Source: an uncultured Paracoccaceae bacterium
GTDB lineage: Bacteria; Pseudomonadota; Alphaproteobacteria; Rhodobacterales; Rhodobacteraceae
Direction of reading: 5' to 3'
NCBI GenBank assembly: GCA_913054485.1
Contig: CAJXHQ010000073.1
Span: 1-9,776, forward strand
Length of the DNA stretch: 9,776 bases
Position 1 is the stretch's first letter, and each line of letters starts with the position of its first letter. The notes under the pieces are model-generated. The model was not told the origin of the DNA. It worked only from the letters and a program-made list of their open reading frames with translations, and made no database searches. A program made the position numbers and the translations under genes. This document shows positions 7,380-9,776 of this stretch, piece by piece.

Positions 7380-8830
7380 GCGCTCCAGCCTGCCAGGCGG
7401 TAGCTGAGCGCCTCGGCCAGATGGGGGCGGCGGAGATCCTCCGCCGCGTCAAGGTCTGCAATGGTGCGCGCCACCCGCAGCACCCGGTGATAGCCGCGTG
7501 CCGTCAGCCCGAAACGTTCGGCGGCCTTGACCAGCAGATCGCGGCTTTCTGCGTCCGGGGCGGCGGCTTCTTCCAGCAATGTCCCCTCGGCATCGGCGTT
7601 CTGCCTGATCTGGTCGTGCCCCTTGTAGCGCGCGGCCTGTATCTCGCGCGCCGCCGCCACCCGGATCGCGGCCTCTGCCGAGCCTTCAGCGCTGGGCGGC
7701 AGGTCGAGGTCGGCAAAAGCCACCGGCGGCACGTCCACCCGCAGGTCGAAGCGGTCCATCAGCGGGCCGGAGATGCGGCCAAGGTAATCCTCTCCGCAGA
7801 CCGGTGCGCGCGAACAGGCGCGGGCGGGGTCGGCCAGGTAGCCGCATTTGCAGGGGTTGGCGGCGGCGGCCAGCAGGAAGCGGCTGGGGTATTTCACATG
7901 GGCATTGGCGCGCGCCACCATGACTTCGCCCGTTTCAATGGGCTGGCGCAGGGTTTCCAGCACTGGGCGGGAAAACTCCGGCAGCTCGTCCAGGAACAGG
8001 ACGCCATTATGGGCCAGGCTGATCTCGCCTGGCTGGGCGCGCCGGCCGCCGCCCACGATGGCCGCCATGGACGCGGTGTGGTGCGGTTCGCGAAAGGGGC
8101 GCGTGCGGCTGATGCCGCCTTCTTCGATCAGCCCGCATAAGGAATGTATCATTGAGGTTTCCAGCGCCTCCGCAGCCGTCAGCGGCGGCAGGATCGAGGG
8201 CAGCCGGGCGGCCAGCATGGATTTGCCCGACCCGGGCGTACCCACCATCATGAAATGATGGCGGCCGGCGGCAGCGATTTCCAGCGCGCGTTTGGCGCGC
8301 TCCTGTCCTTTGACATCCCGCAGGTCTTTGGCACTGCCATCCGCCTGCGTCTCTCCCGGCGCGGCGGGTGCAATCGGCGACTGGCCGGTGAAATGCTGGA
8401 TCACGCCATGCAGGCTATTGGCGCCATAGACCGTGGCGGCCCCGACCCAGGCCGCTTCTGCGCCTGAGGCAGCAGGGCAGAGCAGCGTCTTGTCCAGCTC
8501 TGCCGCGGTCATCGCGGCGGGCAGCGCGCCCAGGACGGCGATCAGCGTGCCGTCGAGGGAGAGTTCACCAAGGGCGATGGTCTCTGCCGCCATATCCGCC
8601 GGCACGATTTCCAGCGCCGCCAGCAGGGCCAGCGCGATGGGCAGGTCGAAATGGCTGCCTTCCTTGGGCAGGTCAGCGGGCGAGAGATTTATGGTGATCC
8701 GTTTCGAGGGCAGGGCGATGGACATGGCCGAGAAGGCTGAGCGCACCCTGTCGCGCGCCTCGCTCACAGCCTTGTCTGGCAGACCGACCACTGAAATAGT
8801 ATACAGTATTAATTTTTTTTTCGCAGGCAT
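7376..8830 (-). pseudogene. comM: comM (YifB family Mg-chelatase-like AAA+ ATPase), 5' end replaced
   Basis: ComM is a hexameric helicase that promotes branch migration during natural transformation. The 484-residue frame keeps the ATPase intact: GKGQERAKRALEIAA-type entry near 174-187, Walker A G197-T-P-G-S-G-K203-S, Walker B GVLFLDE (276-282), a cysteine cluster (C327, C329, C339, C345) and sensor/arginine region RISGPLMDRFDLRV (352-365), then the Mg-chelatase C-terminal domain. From SVVGLPDKAVSEARDRVR (residue 13 on) it reads like the family. The first 12 residues (MPAKKKLILYTI) do not, whereas normal ComM has about 40-45 residues ahead of VGLPDKAV, including a beta-strand pair and PGLPAF. 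The AT-rich codons there and the lack of a Shine-Dalgarno before ATG 8830 indicate that the native 5' end was displaced by inserted DNA. The product is probably not made or not active, but an N-terminally altered protein cannot be excluded. Confidence 0.85.
8792..8800. other. Junction between comM and inserted AT-rich DNA
   Basis: Homology to ComM runs on the minus strand to the serine of SVVGLPDK (8794-8792). Beyond 8797 the codons no longer read as ComM, and base composition drops from 68% GC (8701-8760, counted) to 25% GC (8801-8860, counted). The exact base is uncertain within a few positions because the other end of comM is not in the window. Confidence 0.65.
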
Positions 8831-9721
8831 GATGTTATTCAGAAATTCAGTTGAATTTTAGCCTCTTAGTGGTGATGGTTGCGTTGGGTGGACTGGAAAA
8901 TGATAGTCGGGAAACAATGTGCCAGACCTTCGAAAGCTGAAACTATCGATCAACACAAAACTGATAGACAAGATCGAGCCTGCAGAAGCACGGTTTTTCG
9001 CTGACGCTTTCGAAGCCTGCGAGTTGACATGCGGCGAGTTGGAGGAGTGCATCCTGCAAGGCTATGCGTTCAGCTTTCAGTTTGATCGTGGCTGGCGGCG
9101 AACCGAAAACTTCCTAGCTTCAGATATCCTGGTTGCCGAAATCGACGGCGGACTGAAAATTGACCAAGCGCTTCGCCTGCCTATCGTCGCGGACTTCGCT
9201 TCGCTGCTTTACACAACACAGTCACACAGCATTGATCATCAACGCTTCCGTTTGATCTTTGCGCTGCCTCGCACACTGACCAGCCCAAACGAGCTTCGCT
9301 TTGCGTCTCAAGCACTCGCACAACGGCTTGGTGGCGATATCCGGTATGCGAATGCAGCTGCCCTATTTCTGGGATCGTCTGACTGCCATTCCGAACAAAT
9401 TGGTTCAGCGATCTCTACAGAGTTCCTAGATGAACTAATTGAGGATGGGCGGACCAATGTCGCCAATGATTCCGTTTCGAATAACCGACCAACCGCAAAC
9501 CGCTCGCAGTGGCGCGTGCCGCCGACGCTCTCAGTTACTGAAATAAATGGGACATCAGTGCTCCTACGGAACATTGAGGTTCCGATGCCTGTATATTGCC
9601 CGTTCCATCGCGACATTCGTCCAACCGCATTTGTAGCAGATTCTGCACGCGGGCGGTTCCTGAACTGTTCCTCATGCCAGAAGACCTGGTGGATGTCCGG
9701 CGCAAACTTGCAGTGTCCTTC
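8795..9721. mobile_element. Left portion of an accessory element inserted in comM
   Basis: This stretch is much poorer in G+C than the rest of the window, separates comM from its own 5' end, and carries a primase-like gene. Together these suggest the edge of an integrated element (genomic island, transposon or phage satellite). No integrase or transposase is visible here, so the class cannot be assigned; a nine-T run (8813-8821) and a palindrome (8843-8858) are the only structures before the gene. Confidence 0.5.
8843..8858. repeat. Palindrome AAATTCA-GT-TGAATTT
   Basis: A perfect 7-bp inverted repeat with a 2-nt spacer, preceded by a partial direct copy ATTCAG (8837-8842). It lies between the comM junction and the primase-like gene, about 60 bp before its GTG start. 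It could be an operator for that gene or a recombinase or transposase site at the element end; nothing in the sequence decides between these. Confidence 0.5.
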
Positions 9722-9770
9722 GGCTTTGTTGCACAAAACGTTTGAATGTCGGATTTCCCCTTTCCCTTGA
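8919..9770 (+). CDS. Primase-like (AEP/PrimPol-type) protein with CHC2-type zinc finger, interrupted by an IS
   Basis: About 267 native residues, then 16 codons read through the IS end. It starts at GTG 8919, the only start between an in-frame TAG (8904-8906) and the conserved part; a weak GGGAAA precedes it. Residues 60-160 resemble archaeo-eukaryotic primase domains: R60/R61-x-x-NF, ILVAEIDGG with E74 and D76 as candidate metal ligands (motif I is usually DxD, so E74 is a conservative change), LYTTQSHSIDHQRFRLIFAL with S102-H103 and R109-F-R111 (motif II-like), and GGD140 followed by AALFLGSSD (motif III-like). After a low-complexity linker (about 175-200) comes C227-x2-H230-x19-C250-x2-C253, a CHC2-like zinc ribbon as in DNA primases. 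A helicase domain often follows in such proteins and would lie past the IS. Role in replicating a mobile element is inference; the family is assigned from motifs by eye. Confidence 0.6.
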   Translation: MPDLRKLKLSINTKLIDKIEPAEARFFADAFEACELTCGELEECILQGYAFSFQFDRGWRRTENFLASDILVAEIDGGLKIDQALRLPIVADFASLLYTTQSHSIDHQRFRLIFALPRTLTSPNELRFASQALAQRLGGDIRYANAAALFLGSSDCHSEQIGSAISTEFLDELIEDGRTNVANDSVSNNRPTANRSQWRVPPTLSVTEINGTSVLLRNIEVPMPVYCPFHRDIRPTAFVADSARGRFLNCSSCQKTWWMSGANLQCPSALLHKTFECRISPFP

Positions 9771-9776
9771 CGGATT
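9722..9776. mobile_element. End of an IS5-family (IS903-type) insertion sequence, partial
   Basis: GGCTTTGTTGCACAAA at 9722-9737 closely resembles the 18-bp terminal inverted repeat of IS903 (GGCTTTGTTGAATAAATC, from memory) and of related IS5-family elements in alphaproteobacteria. It follows directly on the primase-like gene, whose reading becomes featureless from here. Only 55 bp are in the window, so the transposase is not seen. The 9 bases before it (GTGTCCTTC, 9713-9721) would be the target duplication if the element is IS903-like. Confidence 0.65.

Noticed and set aside
7377..7400. Possible terminator hairpin GCCTGCCAGGC after gshB
   Set aside because: The arms leave a 1-nt loop and no T-run follows, so it is not a credible intrinsic terminator.
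7421..8140. 239-codon open frame on the plus strand
   Set aside because: Antisense to the comM ATPase domain, whose Walker motifs read in the opposite direction.
9308..9736. 142-codon open frame on the minus strand opposite the primase-like gene
   Set aside because: The plus-strand frame carries the spaced Cys/His zinc-finger residues and primase-like motifs; this one has no pattern.

Overview
The window is GC-rich chromosomal DNA of an alphaproteobacterium. The wording of GshB, RsmI, GlnD and LppC and the gene order fit a Rhodobacterales/roseobacter-type organism (Leisingera, Phaeobacter, Ruegeria and relatives). That placement rests on memory of the family, not on a search.

Positions 1-5070 hold a minus-strand gene cluster read right to left: a penicillin-binding-protein-activator lipoprotein (lppC/lpoA-like), then glnD (uridylyltransferase and uridylyl-removing sensor of nitrogen status), then murJ (lipid II flippase), which runs off the left edge. 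The glnD stop and the murJ start share an ATGA. The cluster therefore joins two cell-wall genes to a nitrogen sensor.

Positions 5071-5150 are an 80-bp divergent promoter region. Positions 5151-7379 hold a plus-strand cluster: rsmI (16S rRNA C1402 ribose methyltransferase, TTG start), yraN (UPF0102 nuclease-like) and gshB (glutathione synthetase). The pairing of rsmI and yraN with the lppC/lpoA-like gene is also known from E. coli. gshB ends tail to tail with comM, and the two stop codons overlap in one TTAA at 7376-7379.

Positions 7376-8797 hold comM (YifB-family Mg-chelatase-like AAA+ ATPase) on the minus strand. Its first thirty or so residues are missing: homology stops abruptly around 8792-8797 and is followed by very AT-rich DNA (25% GC over 8801-8860, by count). 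From there to the right edge the DNA looks foreign. It contains a GTG-started gene (8919 on) for an archaeo-eukaryotic-primase-like protein followed by a CHC2-type zinc finger. That gene is itself cut at 9721/9722 by what looks like the terminal inverted repeat of an IS5-family (IS903-type) insertion sequence, which continues past the window.

The main interest is at the right end: an accessory element apparently inserted in the 5' part of comM, a gene known in Acinetobacter as an island integration site, carrying a primase-like replication gene and later hit by an IS. No tRNA, rRNA, CRISPR array or clear intrinsic terminator was seen. There is no gene-free stretch longer than about 130 bases.
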